Below are positions 33,571-42,733 of a DNA stretch of 64,000 nt, piece by piece. The DNA lies in contig NZ_CP059154.1 of assembly GCF_013456555.2 (NCBI RefSeq), forward strand, positions 434,001 to 498,000. The letters run 5' to 3'. Position 1 is the first letter of the stretch. The number at the start of each line of letters is the position of its first letter. Both the position numbers and the translations under genes were made by a program. The DNA is from Natrinema zhouii. Its GTDB lineage: Archaea; Halobacteriota; Halobacteria; Halobacteriales; Natrialbaceae. The notes under the pieces were generated by a model. The model made no database searches. It was not told the DNA's origin and saw only the letters and a program-made list of their open reading frames with translations.

Positions 33571-33822
33571 ATGACGCCCCGTTCCACCCGCGTTCCCCGC
33601 CCACGTCGCGAACCCGAACCCTCGGATCAGTTGGCCGTTCTCGCGGATCGCCTGGATGCGACGGAGCGTCGACAGCAGCAACTGCAGAATACGGTCGCCG
33701 CGCTCGCTCGAGAAGTCGGCGTCTCGGTCGGCGGCCTGTGTGGGCACTGTGGGGAGAGCCATATGCTCATCAAAGACGGGAGCATGTACTGTCCCCGGTG
33801 TGGACACCGCCGATCGCTGTAG
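33571..33822 (+). CDS. Coiled-coil zinc-ribbon microprotein
   Basis: The 83-residue protein has a short N-terminal basic/acidic segment and a coiled-coil helix (LAVLADRLDATERRQQQLQN). A C-terminal zinc ribbon follows (LCGHCGESHML and YCPRCGHRRSL). No function can be assigned; small zinc-ribbon proteins with coiled coils are frequent in haloarchaea. Confidence 0.6.
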   Translation: MTPRSTRVPRPRREPEPSDQLAVLADRLDATERRQQQLQNTVAALAREVGVSVGGLCGHCGESHMLIKDGSMYCPRCGHRRSL

Positions 33823-33882
33823 GATCGGCTCGAGACACCGGTCCGCTGTCCGTCAATCGACGTCGCAGACCAGCCGACACCC

Positions 33883-34743
33883 TCAGACGAGTTGCCCAAC
33901 GGGGTCGAACCGGACGGCCGCAACGAGGACGGCGAGGAAGACGTACGAGCCGCGGATGAGTAACATGGTCGCGAGTTCGGGGTCCGCCCGTCGCGCGACC
34001 CCGGCGACCGCGGCGAACGCGAGCACCGCGAGGAGGGACGTGAGGGGGAAGAGGCGAGCGATGGCGAAGGCGACTACGACCAGGAGTGCGACAGTCATCA
34101 GCCCGTATGCGACGCCGTACGCACGGTCGGGACCGACCGAGACCGCGACAGTCCGTTTCTCGATCGACCGGTCATACGCGTAGTCCTGCGCATCGTCGAT
34201 CACCTTGATCCCCGAGAGGAGCGTGAGGAAGACGATCGCGAAGCCGAGCGGAACGGCCGTGATCGTCGCGGCCTGCACGTAGAATCCCCCGAGCACGGAG
34301 AGCGAGATGCCGAGCGGGTAGCCGGTCGTCGCCGTCACGGGATTCATATCGAGCTGTGGCGCGTGATGGTAGGCGATCACCCAGGTCGGAACGACCAGCA
34401 CGAACGCCAGTACGTCGACGAGAACGGCGAGTAGCACGCTACACAGCAAAAAGACCGCAGTCGAGAGAACGAGCGCGATTTGACACCCCGAGGCAGTCAA
34501 CGGATGGTCGTCGTCCTCGCCCCGGAGGTGGAAGTCGACGTAGCCGTCTTTCACGTGGGCCGTATACACCGCCGCGAACATCGCGATGACGTGGATCGCT
34601 GCGAGCAACGGATCGACACTCCCAGCAAGGATCGCGCCGAACAGCGACGCGGCCAGCGGCGGTGTCATAAAAACGGGATGGACCTGCGACCAAAGCGCTC
34701 GAGCGGTCGCATCGATCCCGGTGCCGTCCCTCGCGAAGGCCAT
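33883..34743 (-). CDS. UbiA-family prenyltransferase
   Basis: The 286-residue membrane protein has about nine hydrophobic segments and the two Asp-rich motifs that bind prenyl diphosphate through Mg2+. The first is HVKDGYVDFH (DxxxD) and the second is VIDDAQDYAYDRSIEKR. UbiA enzymes transfer isoprenyl chains to acceptors such as quinones or glycerol phosphates; this one could serve menaquinone or lipid synthesis. The start at 34743 (MAFARDGTG) is supported by TATTATACAT about 25 bp upstream. It diverges from the ThDP enzyme gene; their shared 171-bp spacer holds three direct repeats. Confidence 0.88.
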   Translation of the reverse strand: MAFARDGTGIDATARALWSQVHPVFMTPPLAASLFGAILAGSVDPLLAAIHVIAMFAAVYTAHVKDGYVDFHLRGEDDDHPLTASGCQIALVLSTAVFLLCSVLLAVLVDVLAFVLVVPTWVIAYHHAPQLDMNPVTATTGYPLGISLSVLGGFYVQAATITAVPLGFAIVFLTLLSGIKVIDDAQDYAYDRSIEKRTVAVSVGPDRAYGVAYGLMTVALLVVVAFAIARLFPLTSLLAVLAFAAVAGVARRADPELATMLLIRGSYVFLAVLVAAVRFDPVGQLV

Positions 34744-34764
34744 ATGCGTGCGACAACGAACCGA

Positions 34765-34774
34765 TGTATAATAC
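34765..34774 (-). promoter_or_regulatory. TATA box of the UbiA gene
   Basis: Read on the minus strand the element is GGTATTATAC, a strong TATA box centred about 26 bp upstream of ATG 34743. Confidence 0.6.
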
Positions 34775-34798
34775 CTAGGCCGGAGACGAACGCGTTGG

Positions 34799-34860
34799 AA
34801 CTGCCGTCCGAACGCAAAAACTGGCGTCCGGAACACGAAAACCGGCGTCCGAGACGCGAC
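34799..34860. repeat. Three 20/21-bp direct repeats in the UbiA-ThDP divergent promoter region
   Basis: Units start at 34799, 34819 and 34840: AACTGCCGTCCGAACGC, AACTGGCGTCCGGAACAC and AACCGGCGTCCGAGACGC. The 20- to 21-bp spacing is close to two DNA helical turns, so bound proteins would face the same side. The array lies between the two divergent TATA boxes. Confidence 0.6.
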
Positions 34861-34914
34861 GTTCGACCCGCTGGAACACACAATTTGATGTGAGTTGCCG
34901 TACCACGAGGGAGC

Positions 34915-36606
34915 ATGACGAACGAATACACCGGAGCGGATCTCTTCACTGACGCGCTCGAGTCATACGACGTCGATTACGTCTTCGGTAATCCGGGGAC
35001 GACCGAACTGCCGATCATGGACGCGATCAGTCGAAGCGACCTCGAGTACAGGCTCGGGCTCCACGAGGATATCGCGGTCGGGATGGCCGGTGGCTACGCT
35101 CAGCGGCGGCGGTATCACGCCCATCACGACGACTCGATCACTCCGGTCGGCGTGGCGAATCTCCACATCGCACCCGGATTAGCGCACGGCCTGGGCAACC
35201 TCTACGCGGCCAAGATTGCCGGCGCGCCGCTTGTCGTGACGGCGGGGAACCACAGCACCGACTTCCGCCACGAGGAGCCAATCCTCTCGGGCGATCTGGT
35301 CGACATGGCCGAGCAGTTCTGCAAGTGGTCCGACGAAGTACTGGACGTCGCGGCGCTGCCGACGATGCTCCGCCGAGCCTTCCGCGTCGCGATGACGCCC
35401 CCGACCGGCCCCGTCTTCCTCGGACTGCCCCTCGACGTGATGCTGGCCGAAACCGACGCCGAGCCGGAACGACTGGGTCCGATTCCCAACGCAGGAAGCG
35501 GCGATCCCGCTCAACTCGAGCGCGCGGCCGACCTGCTCGCCGAGGCCGACGATCCGGTGCTGGTCGTCGGCGACCACGTGGCCCGTTCGGGTGCCGACGC
35601 CGTCGCCGCGGCGGTCGAACTCGCGGAGGCGACGGGCGCTCGCGTCCACGGCGAGATCCTCTCCTGCGAGGTCGACTTCCCCACCGACCACGACCAGTGG
35701 GTGTCCTACCTGCCGACCAACGAAGGGCTCGCCGCGATGCTACTGGACACCGACACGATACTCTTCGCTGGCTGTTCGACGAACACGACGCTGACCCGTC
35801 ACGAGGAGGCGTTAGTCGATCCCGACACAACCTGTCTCCACCTCAGCGACGACACGTGGCAGATCGGGAAGAACCAGCCCGCTGACGCCGCCGTGATCGG
35901 CGATCCGGGGCTCGTCATGCAGGGGATCACCGAGCGCGTTCAGGGGAAACTCTCGGACGACATCGTGGCGGATCGGCTCGAGGCGGTCGCCGAGATCAAA
36001 GCCCTGGCCGAGGAGAAGATGGCCGGCTACGGCGAAGGCAACGTGGAGGACGATCCGCGCGCCTCGAAGGCGGAGCTGGTCGACGCCATGGAGCGCGTGG
36101 CCGGCGACGCCGCCATCGTCGACGAGGGCGTCACCTCGAAGTACGCGATGCTGACCCGCTGGGACCTCGCGCCCGAACAGTACATCTCGAACAAGGGCGG
36201 CGGCCTCGGCTACGGCCTCCCGGCGGCGGTCGGCGCCGCCGTTGCGGAAGCCCAGCGAGAGGACCCCAGCGACGTGGTCGGCTTCATCGGGGACGGCTCC
36301 TATCAGTACTACCCACACTCGATCTACAGCGCCGCCCGCTACGATCTGGACCTGACGGTCGTCATCTCGGACAACCGCAACTACCGCATCCTGAAGGACA
36401 ACACGCTCAATATCATGGGCGGCGAGGAGGACGACTACGAGTTCGTCGGGATGGACTTCGAACCCGCGGTCGATCTGGTGAAAAACGCCGAGAGTCACGG
36501 TGCGCGCGCCGAACTCGTCGAGACGCCCGACGAAATCGAAGGTGCGCTCGAGGACGCGCTGGCCCGCGACGGAACGGACGTGCTCGACGTACTGGTCCAC
36601 GACTGA
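34915..36606 (+). CDS. Thiamine diphosphate enzyme, acetolactate synthase/benzoylformate decarboxylase-like
   Basis: The 563-residue protein has the three-domain ThDP fold. The N-terminal domain holds FGNPGTTELPIMDAI and the catalytic Glu in GLHEDIAVGMAGGYA. The ThDP-binding motif is VGFIGDGSYQYYPHS followed by NRNYRIL. The acetolactate-synthase segment that usually follows GGYA is replaced by RRRYHAHHDD and VANLHIAPGLAHGLGN, so it is not a standard ALS. A benzoylformate or oxalyl-CoA decarboxylase-like role is possible. A CAATTTGA element about 31 bp upstream fits the promoter. Confidence 0.82.
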   Translation: MTNEYTGADLFTDALESYDVDYVFGNPGTTELPIMDAISRSDLEYRLGLHEDIAVGMAGGYAQRRRYHAHHDDSITPVGVANLHIAPGLAHGLGNLYAAKIAGAPLVVTAGNHSTDFRHEEPILSGDLVDMAEQFCKWSDEVLDVAALPTMLRRAFRVAMTPPTGPVFLGLPLDVMLAETDAEPERLGPIPNAGSGDPAQLERAADLLAEADDPVLVVGDHVARSGADAVAAAVELAEATGARVHGEILSCEVDFPTDHDQWVSYLPTNEGLAAMLLDTDTILFAGCSTNTTLTRHEEALVDPDTTCLHLSDDTWQIGKNQPADAAVIGDPGLVMQGITERVQGKLSDDIVADRLEAVAEIKALAEEKMAGYGEGNVEDDPRASKAELVDAMERVAGDAAIVDEGVTSKYAMLTRWDLAPEQYISNKGGGLGYGLPAAVGAAVAEAQREDPSDVVGFIGDGSYQYYPHSIYSAARYDLDLTVVISDNRNYRILKDNTLNIMGGEEDDYEFVGMDFEPAVDLVKNAESHGARAELVETPDEIEGALEDALARDGTDVLDVLVHD

Positions 36607-36640
36607 GTCCGGCGGTCGAACGACTGATTCTCGGCCGCCG

Positions 36641-38188
36641 TTACGACCGCCAGTACGACGGCGTCAGGATGACCAAGACGGAGAGGATCTCGAGCCGACC
36701 GATCCACATGAGGAAGGTCATGTACAGCTTCGCGGCGTTCGAGAAGGGCTCGTAGCTGTTCATCGGTCCGACGACGCCGACGCCCGGGCCGACGTTCCCG
36801 AGCGTCGCGATCGTCGCGCTGATCGCCTCGAGCCCCGATAGCGAGAGGTCGGATGTTCGGTGCGCATCGAGAAAGAGCAGGACGGTCGAGACGACGAACA
36901 GCACCAGAAAGAGGAGAACGAAGACGAAGATGCCGTGAATCGCCTCCTCGTCGATAACGTCGCCCGTATCACCCATCCGAACTGGCCGGATCGCCTGCGG
37001 GTGGACGGTCGTGAACAGTTCTCGCTGAATTGACTTCCCGACGACGTACCAGCGGATGATCTTGATCGATCCGGCCGCGGAGCCCGCGGAGCCGCCGAGG
37101 AACATCGCGAACAGGAGGATCACCTGCGTCGACTCGCTCCACGTGTTGAAGTCCATGCTGGCGTAACCCGTCGTCGTCACGATCGCGAGCGTCTGGAAGA
37201 GCCCGTGGCGCAGCGAGCGCTCGAGGCTCCCCGGAACCGCAGCGACGTTCTCCGGCACCGTCTCGAGGCCGACCCCGAGGAAGAGCAGCACCGAGAGGAG
37301 GGCACCGACGACGCCCATCGACAGGATATACGATCGGAACTCGGCGTTGCTCGTCAGGCGGTCGGGACGGCCGCGCCAGGCGTACCAGTAGAGCGCGAAG
37401 TTCGTCCCAGCGATTATCATGAAGGGCATGACCGCCCACTGGACGATCGGTGCGAAGGCCTCGATGCTGCGTCCCTCCGGCGAAAACCCGCCGGTCGGCA
37501 GCGACGTGAGCGCGTGAGCGACGGCGTTGTAAAACGTCATGTTCGGGGCCAGCCCCGCGAGGTGCAGGGCATAGTAGACGAGCACGGCGGCGAGCGTGAA
37601 CCAGACGTAGATCAGCCAGAGTGCTCGCGCCGTCTGTTCGATCCGCGGGGTGAGCTTCTCGACCTGAATGCCCGGCGCTTCCTCTCGAATGATCTGTGTC
37701 CCGCCGACGGAGAGTTCCGAGAGGATCGCGACCATGAGCACGAGAATCCCCATCCCGCCGAGCCACTGGGTGAGCTGCCGCCATATCATGATCGACCGCG
37801 AGTGGGTCTCGACGGAGATTTCTCCCATGACCGTCGCGCCGGTCGTCGTGAACCCGCTCATGCTCTCGAACAGTGCGTTGACGGGGTTTGCGATCGTCCC
37901 CGTCCCGGCGACGAGATACGGGATCATCCCGACGAGCGGGAGTACGAGCCACGTCAGCGCGACGAGCAGGAACGCTTCGCGGTGCTCGAGAGTGGGATCG
38001 GGCTCGAGGCGCTCGAGCCCCGTTCCAACGGCGACGGCGACGACGAGTGCGACGAGGAACGGCAGCAGGCTCTCTCGATAGTACAGCGCGACGACGGTCG
38101 GAAACAGAAACGTCAGAGAGAGGTATTTCAGTACTGTGCCGAGTAGACTGCAACTAGAGCGGACATCGACGTGAATCCTGCGTGTCAT
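36641..38188 (-). CDS. trkH: TrkH-type potassium transporter
   Basis: The 515-residue membrane protein has the repeated P-loop filter segments of Trk/Ktr subunits, such as MSGFTTTGATV, SLPTGGFSPEG, TTTGYASMDFN and TLGNVGPGVG. MTQWLGGMGILVL-type and GGSAGSAAGSIKIIRW segments complete the pattern. TrkH-type proteins take up K+ with a cytoplasmic TrkA regulator, needed for salt-in osmoadaptation in haloarchaea. No trkA gene is adjacent. The TATA box at 38268 is directly preceded by a 24-bp repeat array. Confidence 0.92.
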   Translation of the reverse strand: MTRRIHVDVRSSCSLLGTVLKYLSLTFLFPTVVALYYRESLLPFLVALVVAVAVGTGLERLEPDPTLEHREAFLLVALTWLVLPLVGMIPYLVAGTGTIANPVNALFESMSGFTTTGATVMGEISVETHSRSIMIWRQLTQWLGGMGILVLMVAILSELSVGGTQIIREEAPGIQVEKLTPRIEQTARALWLIYVWFTLAAVLVYYALHLAGLAPNMTFYNAVAHALTSLPTGGFSPEGRSIEAFAPIVQWAVMPFMIIAGTNFALYWYAWRGRPDRLTSNAEFRSYILSMGVVGALLSVLLFLGVGLETVPENVAAVPGSLERSLRHGLFQTLAIVTTTGYASMDFNTWSESTQVILLFAMFLGGSAGSAAGSIKIIRWYVVGKSIQRELFTTVHPQAIRPVRMGDTGDVIDEEAIHGIFVFVLLFLVLFVVSTVLLFLDAHRTSDLSLSGLEAISATIATLGNVGPGVGVVGPMNSYEPFSNAAKLYMTFLMWIGRLEILSVLVILTPSYWRS

Positions 38189-38267
38189 AGGTATCGAGTT
38201 CCGTCCGAATCAGGGACCATCGCTATGGCGACCGAACGCGAGTATCTACTCGGATTAGTTGAGTCTC

Positions 38268-38276
38268 AATAAATAC
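38268..38276 (-). promoter_or_regulatory. TATA box of trkH
   Basis: On the minus strand the run is GTATTTATT. With transcription starting about 27 bp on, the leader to ATG 38188 would be about 50 nt. Confidence 0.55.
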
Positions 38277-38371
38277 TGCGTTATACCCGGTTCACAATGT
38301 GCAGTGACGATTGGCTGCCAATATGTAGTGATGAGTGGCTCACAACACGCTGTGTCGACGGGTTCGTAGTG
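38276..38371. repeat. Four degenerate 24-bp direct repeats directly upstream of the trkH promoter
   Basis: Units start at 38276, 38300, 38324 and 38348, exactly 24 bp each. The second (TGCAGTGACGATTGGCTGCC) and third (TGTAGTGATGAGTGGCTCAC) are alike at about 18 of 24 positions. The outer two are weaker. The array ends five bases from the stop codon of the preceding oxidase gene and abuts the trkH TATA box. Confidence 0.6.
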
Positions 38372-38375
38372 CGGG

Positions 38376-39803
38376 TTACTGCTCCGAATCGCGGACCCGC
38401 TTGCCATCAGCCGTTTCGGGGAATAGCTTCCCCGGATTGAGCGTGTCGGTCGGATCAAGCGCCCGCTTGATAGTTCGCATGGCCTCGACCGCACCGGCCC
38501 CGTGTTCGGGCTCGAGGTATTCCCGTTTGCCCTGGCCGATGCCGTGTTCGCCAGTCGCGGTCCCGCCCAGCTCGATCGCGAGTTCCACGATCTCTCGAGA
38601 GAGGCGCTCACCGCGTTCGACCTGCTCGGGATCGTCGGGATCGACGAGGGCGCTGTAGTGAAGGTTGCCGTCGCCCGCGTGACCGTAACAGGGAACGAGG
38701 AGGTCGTACTCGTCGGCCAGCCGCTTCGCCTCGTGGACGACCGCGGGATAGGAACTGATCGGCACCGTCACGTCACCGGGGTGAAGCGGCTCGAGGGCGG
38801 GATCGTAGCTCACGACGGCGTAGGCCAGTTCCCGACGCGCTTGCCAGAGAGCGTCCATCTCGTCATCGTCGTCGCTCATCTCGAAGCGGGCGACGTCGTG
38901 ATCCTCGAAGATCGTCCGGCAGAGGTCGATCTCTTCCTCGATGCCGTGGTTGGCGTGAAACTCGAGGAAGACCATCGGCGCGTCGGGGAGCTCGCTCCCG
39001 AGATACTCGTTGGCCATCGTCGCGCTCAGCCCGTCGACGAGTTCGATCCGGGCGACGCCGACGTCGGTCCGAACCGCGTCGAAGACGGCCTCGGCCGCGT
39101 CGTCGAGCGTCTCGAAGATCGCTCGGCCGCCGCGGATCTGTTCGGGGCGGCCCGCGAGTTCGAGCGTCGCCTCGGTGACGACGGCCAGCGTTCCCTCGCT
39201 GCCGACGATGAGATCGGTCAGGTTGTAGCCGCTCGAGGTCTTGATCGCCCGCGACCCCGTCTGGACGACCGTGCCGTCGGCGAGCACCGCCTCGAGGCCG
39301 AGCACCCAGTCGGCGACCTCGCCGTACCGAACCGTCTGCATGCCGCTGGCGTCGGTCGCGATCATCCCGCCGATGGTCGAGATGTCGCCCGAGGAGGGCA
39401 ACGGCGGGAAGAAGAGGCCGTCGGCGGCAACGTGCTCGTCGATGTCCGACCCGATGAGCCCCGGACCGACATCGATCTGGACGTCGTCGGGCCGGTAGTC
39501 GACGACATCGTCCATCCGCGTGAGATCGAGGCTGATGCCGCCGTGAGTCGGGACGGCGTTCCCCTCGAGCCCCGTTCCCGCGGCGTAGGGGGTCACGGGA
39601 ACGCCGCGGTCTGTCGCCGCGGCGAGCACCGCCGAAACGTCGGCCGTCCCTTCGGGCCAGACGACGGCGTCCGGGAGAACGCCACGACCGTCCTTTTGCG
39701 CCGTTCCGAAGTCCGTTGCGTGTGATTCTCGTCGTCCGTCCGCGAACGAAACCTGGCCGTCCCCGAGCTCGAGCGCCTCGAGGAACGAACAGTCGTGTGT
39801 CAT
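38376..39803 (-). CDS. FAD-binding oxidase, glycolate/D-lactate oxidase family (GlcD-like)
   Basis: The 475-residue protein has the PCMH FAD-binding domain (GTGLEGNAVPTHGGISLDL, PPLPSSGDISTIGGM, GYNLTDLIVGSEGTLAV). The C-terminal FAD-linked oxidase domain has YGHAGDGNLHYSAL and TGEHGIGQGKREYL. The Fe-S subunits of the glycolate oxidase complex are absent nearby, so it may act as a D-lactate or D-2-hydroxyacid dehydrogenase. The start at 39803 (MTHDCSFLEALE) was chosen as the family-like start. Confidence 0.85.
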   Translation of the reverse strand: MTHDCSFLEALELGDGQVSFADGRRESHATDFGTAQKDGRGVLPDAVVWPEGTADVSAVLAAATDRGVPVTPYAAGTGLEGNAVPTHGGISLDLTRMDDVVDYRPDDVQIDVGPGLIGSDIDEHVAADGLFFPPLPSSGDISTIGGMIATDASGMQTVRYGEVADWVLGLEAVLADGTVVQTGSRAIKTSSGYNLTDLIVGSEGTLAVVTEATLELAGRPEQIRGGRAIFETLDDAAEAVFDAVRTDVGVARIELVDGLSATMANEYLGSELPDAPMVFLEFHANHGIEEEIDLCRTIFEDHDVARFEMSDDDDEMDALWQARRELAYAVVSYDPALEPLHPGDVTVPISSYPAVVHEAKRLADEYDLLVPCYGHAGDGNLHYSALVDPDDPEQVERGERLSREIVELAIELGGTATGEHGIGQGKREYLEPEHGAGAVEAMRTIKRALDPTDTLNPGKLFPETADGKRVRDSEQ

Positions 39804-39898
39804 ACGCCCACGTTGGCCACGACCGGTATCAACGTTTCCCACTGTTTCGACGGCTGTTGAAGGGTACCACTACGGAGCCCGCTGTCGTTCCCTTGAGT

Positions 39899-40222
39899 AT
39901 GACCGATGAGACATCCTCGCCACCGGATTCGGACACCGGTGGTGCGGCCGACGGCTCGCGTTCCGAGACGACTCAACAGTTACACCACCACCTTGCGGCG
40001 ACCGCCGAGTTACCGATCGATCGCGGGGCCAATCGCTGGCTCGGGGAGGCCGAAGCGATCGCCCGCGACGTCGCGATGAGTGACCTCGACAGCGAGACAA
40101 TGCTCGAGCGCGTCGAGAAGATCCAGCGGTTGCTTTCCGAAATCGACCGGACTGGCAATGAGGAAGCCGACGATCACCTCGAGACGGCACGGCGGCTGTG
40201 TGCAGAGATCCTCGACGAGTGA
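39899..40222 (+). CDS. Small haloarchaeal protein, unknown function
   Basis: The 107-residue acidic helical protein starts at ATG 39899, MTDETSSPPDSDTG, divergent from the oxidase. Its helical part (QQLHHHLAATAELPID, NRWLGEAEAIARDVAMS, ERVEKIQRLLSEIDRTG) repeats heptads and may oligomerise. No enzyme or DNA-binding motif is visible. Confidence 0.5.
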   Translation: MTDETSSPPDSDTGGAADGSRSETTQQLHHHLAATAELPIDRGANRWLGEAEAIARDVAMSDLDSETMLERVEKIQRLLSEIDRTGNEEADDHLETARRLCAEILDE

Positions 40223-40382
40223 CTCCCGCTCGTCGCCTCCGTTCTCGCCACCTCCGTCCGTACCGCCCCCGTTCTCGCCCCGGATTGGACGGAAACGCTA
40301 CAATTTTATGTGAGTGCATACCGCGGTGTGCGGTGATGACACTGCGACGCGCGACTCGAGCGCCGACGCGGAGGGGAGCACT

Positions 40383-41390
40383 GTGAACGCCGAACTGGAC
40401 CTGCTGGTGCGACTCGGCGACTACGATCGGCCACAGGGCGTCGCCGAGCGCGCCGTGCAGGCGGAAGAACTCGGCTTCGACCGGATCACGGTCGGCGAGA
40501 CGACCGGCTGGAACATCGTCCCGCCGCTGACGCTGGCGGCCGACCGCACCGAGGAACTGGGTATCTCCAACGACGTGATCTCGCCGTACGGGCGAACGCC
40601 GTCGATGCTCGCCCAGACTGCGCTCACCATGCAGGACGCTGCGGACGGACGATTTCGGTTCGGGATCGGTCCGAGTTCGCCCGCGATCACCGAGCGCTGG
40701 CACGGACAGGAGTTCGACCGGCCGCTCCGGCGGACCCGCGAAGTGATCGAGATCGTGCGCGCGGTCTCCGACGACGGCGATCCCTCGTACGACGGCGAGA
40801 TCTTCGAGATCTCCGGACTGGGTTACGAGCGCGGCCCCCACGAGAACCCGCCGCCGATCGACGTCGGCACCCTCGGCCCCAAAGCCACCGAGATGGCCGG
40901 CCGCTTCGGCGACGGCTGGGCGCCCCAACTGTTCACGAAAGGCGGGCTCCGGGACCGACTCGAGGATCTGGAACGCGGTGCTGACCTCGCCGACAAGGAC
41001 CTCTCGGACCTGCGGGTGGCACCCATCGTCCGCGGGATCGCCGCCGAGGACCGCGAGGAAGCACGCGCGAAGGCTCGCAGCACCATCGCGTTCATGCTCG
41101 GTGCCTACGGGCCCTACTACGGGAACTCGGTCGCCGAGCAGGGCTATTCCGACGTCGTCGAGGAGATCCGGGCCGCGTGGGATGACCGGAATACGGACGC
41201 GATGGCCGACGCGTTGCCCGACGACGTTCTCGACGAACTCGCTCCCGCGGGCACGCCCGACGAGGTCCGCGACTGGGTCGAGGCGTACAGCGAGATCGAG
41301 GGTGTCGACGCCGTTCGAGTCGGATTCGTCGATGGGATGACCGAGGACGACAAGCGAACGACGATGGAAGCGGTCGCCGACCTCGCGTAG
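40383..41390 (+). CDS. LLM-family F420-dependent oxidoreductase
   Basis: The 335-residue protein begins MNAELDLLVRLGDYDRPQGV and has the TIM-barrel layout of the luciferase-like monooxygenase family: FDRITVGETT, GISNDVISPYGRTPSMLAQTALTM, FRFGIGPSSP and a C-terminal DEVRDWVEAYSE. These proteins use F420 (or flavin) to reduce or oxidise hydride-carrying substrates; a Mer-like reductase is only one option. The start is uncertain: GTG 40383, 40326 or 40314. AATTTTATG at about 40303-40311 would fit a start near 40326-40335. Confidence 0.78.
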   Translation: MNAELDLLVRLGDYDRPQGVAERAVQAEELGFDRITVGETTGWNIVPPLTLAADRTEELGISNDVISPYGRTPSMLAQTALTMQDAADGRFRFGIGPSSPAITERWHGQEFDRPLRRTREVIEIVRAVSDDGDPSYDGEIFEISGLGYERGPHENPPPIDVGTLGPKATEMAGRFGDGWAPQLFTKGGLRDRLEDLERGADLADKDLSDLRVAPIVRGIAAEDREEARAKARSTIAFMLGAYGPYYGNSVAEQGYSDVVEEIRAAWDDRNTDAMADALPDDVLDELAPAGTPDEVRDWVEAYSEIEGVDAVRVGFVDGMTEDDKRTTMEAVADLA

Positions 41391-41448
41391 TCGGTGCCGA
41401 CCTCGTCTCGAGAAACAGCGGGAGTGTTTCGATCGGACTCACACGCTG

Positions 41449-41456
41449 TATAAATA
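41449..41456 (+). promoter_or_regulatory. TATA box of the 41479 gene
   Basis: TATAAATA, the best TATA match seen in the window, is centred about 27 bp upstream of ATG 41479. Confidence 0.7.
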
Positions 41457-41478
41457 CCGTCTGGCACCTAGTGGGAGT

Positions 41479-41883
41479 ATGATCCCGCTACTGAACTCAC
41501 CCGAGAGCCTCACCGCATTTGGCGATTCACGTGCTGACGCCGTCGATACGGCGATGGATCTGCTGTCGAATCGACGCCGCCGTGCGATATTGGACTCTCT
41601 CGAGGAGAGCGACGGCTCCGCCACACTGACGGAGCTCGCAGTGGAGATCGCGGCACAGGAGGCGGGCTCCGAGCCGAACGCGATCTCGGATCACGGTGAC
41701 GTCTCGGCGAGAGACCGCCGGGCCGTTCGGATCTCGCTCCACCACACGCAGATTCCCAAACTGGCGGCCGCGGAGGCCGTCGACTACGATTCCGCGACGG
41801 AGACGGTCACGCTTCGCGATCGCGGACGGGCGCTGCTCTCCCGGCAGGAGGCCGTTCGCGGCCCCCCGCAGGAATCCCGATAG
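41479..41883 (+). CDS. DUF7344-type winged-helix protein
   Basis: The 134-residue protein has the DUF7344-type pattern: LLSNRRRRAILDSLEES, TLTELAVEIAAQE and RISLHHTQIPKLAAAEAVDYDSATETV. It has no membrane segment. The TATAAATA box lies about 27 bp upstream, so this is its own leaderless transcript. It precedes a TrmB-type regulator interrupted by a stop codon (41942-42730), perhaps a former regulatory pair. Confidence 0.72.
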   Translation: MIPLLNSPESLTAFGDSRADAVDTAMDLLSNRRRRAILDSLEESDGSATLTELAVEIAAQEAGSEPNAISDHGDVSARDRRAVRISLHHTQIPKLAAAEAVDYDSATETVTLRDRGRALLSRQEAVRGPPQESR

Positions 41884-41941
41884 CGGCCCGGCATGAATAG
41901 GCCCGTAGTATACCCGTCCGATTCCCTAGAAATGGGCATGT

Positions 41942-42730
41942 ATGCCCACCGAAAGTCAGGCGGTGCGGCTCCTCGACGACCTCGGCCTCACTGAGTATGA
42001 GGCCCGCTGTTTCGTCGCACTCTCGCGCGTCCAGACAGCGAGCGCGTCCGAGATCCACACGCTGTCGGACGTCCCTCGTTCTCGCGTGTACGACTCCGTC
42101 GAATGACTGCACAGAGACGGACTCGTCGACATCCAGCAGACCGAACCCCGCAAGTACCGAGCACTTCCCCAGGATGTCGTCCTCGATCGGCTTCGCGAAC
42201 AGTACGCGTCCATGCTCGAGGCCACCGACGACGCCCTTTCGAAGCTCCGCCGATCGAAAGGTCTCGAGGAGCAGGGCGCGTGGGCGATCGCCGATCACGA
42301 TAACGTGACCGATCGCCTCGGGCTCCTTCTCGAGGATGCGACCGACGAGATTTACGTGCTCATCGCCGACGAGGACACGCTCGACGACGAACTGTTCGAT
42401 CGGCTCGCAGCGGCGTCCGAGTCGGGCGTCTCCGTCCTGATCGAAGTCCCGTCCGAGGAGACGGCAGCACGGATTCGATCGCGCGTTCCCGATGCCGCCG
42501 TGGCGACGACCGCGCTCGCGGCGGACCCGGCGCGACTCGAGGGCAAGTGGCTGAGTCGGATCCTGCTGGTCGACCGTCGAGCGGTCCTCCTCAGCGCGCT
42601 GTCGGACGGGACGCGACCGAGTAACACGGAAGAGACGGCGCTCTGGGCTGAGGGCCCCGATCACGGGCTCGTCGTCGGCATTCGACAGCTGCTCGGCACG
42701 CGGCTCGATCGCGGCTCGGTGTTCGACTGA
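41942..42730 (+). pseudogene. TrmB-family regulator interrupted by an in-frame TGA
   Basis: Translation from ATG 41942 gives a winged helix (MPTESQAVRLLDDLGLTEYEA, SDVPRSRVYDSVE) and stops at TGA 42104-42106. The next codons read LHRDGLVDIQQTEPRKYRA, the continuation of the same helix and wing, and then a C-terminal TrmB-type sensor domain. At the interrupted position an Arg codon such as CGA would be usual, so one C-to-T change could explain it. Total length without the stop is 262 residues. The effect on the product is not proven; readthrough or reinitiation near ATG 42212 would give only the sensor part. Confidence 0.75.
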
Positions 42731-42733
42731 TCG

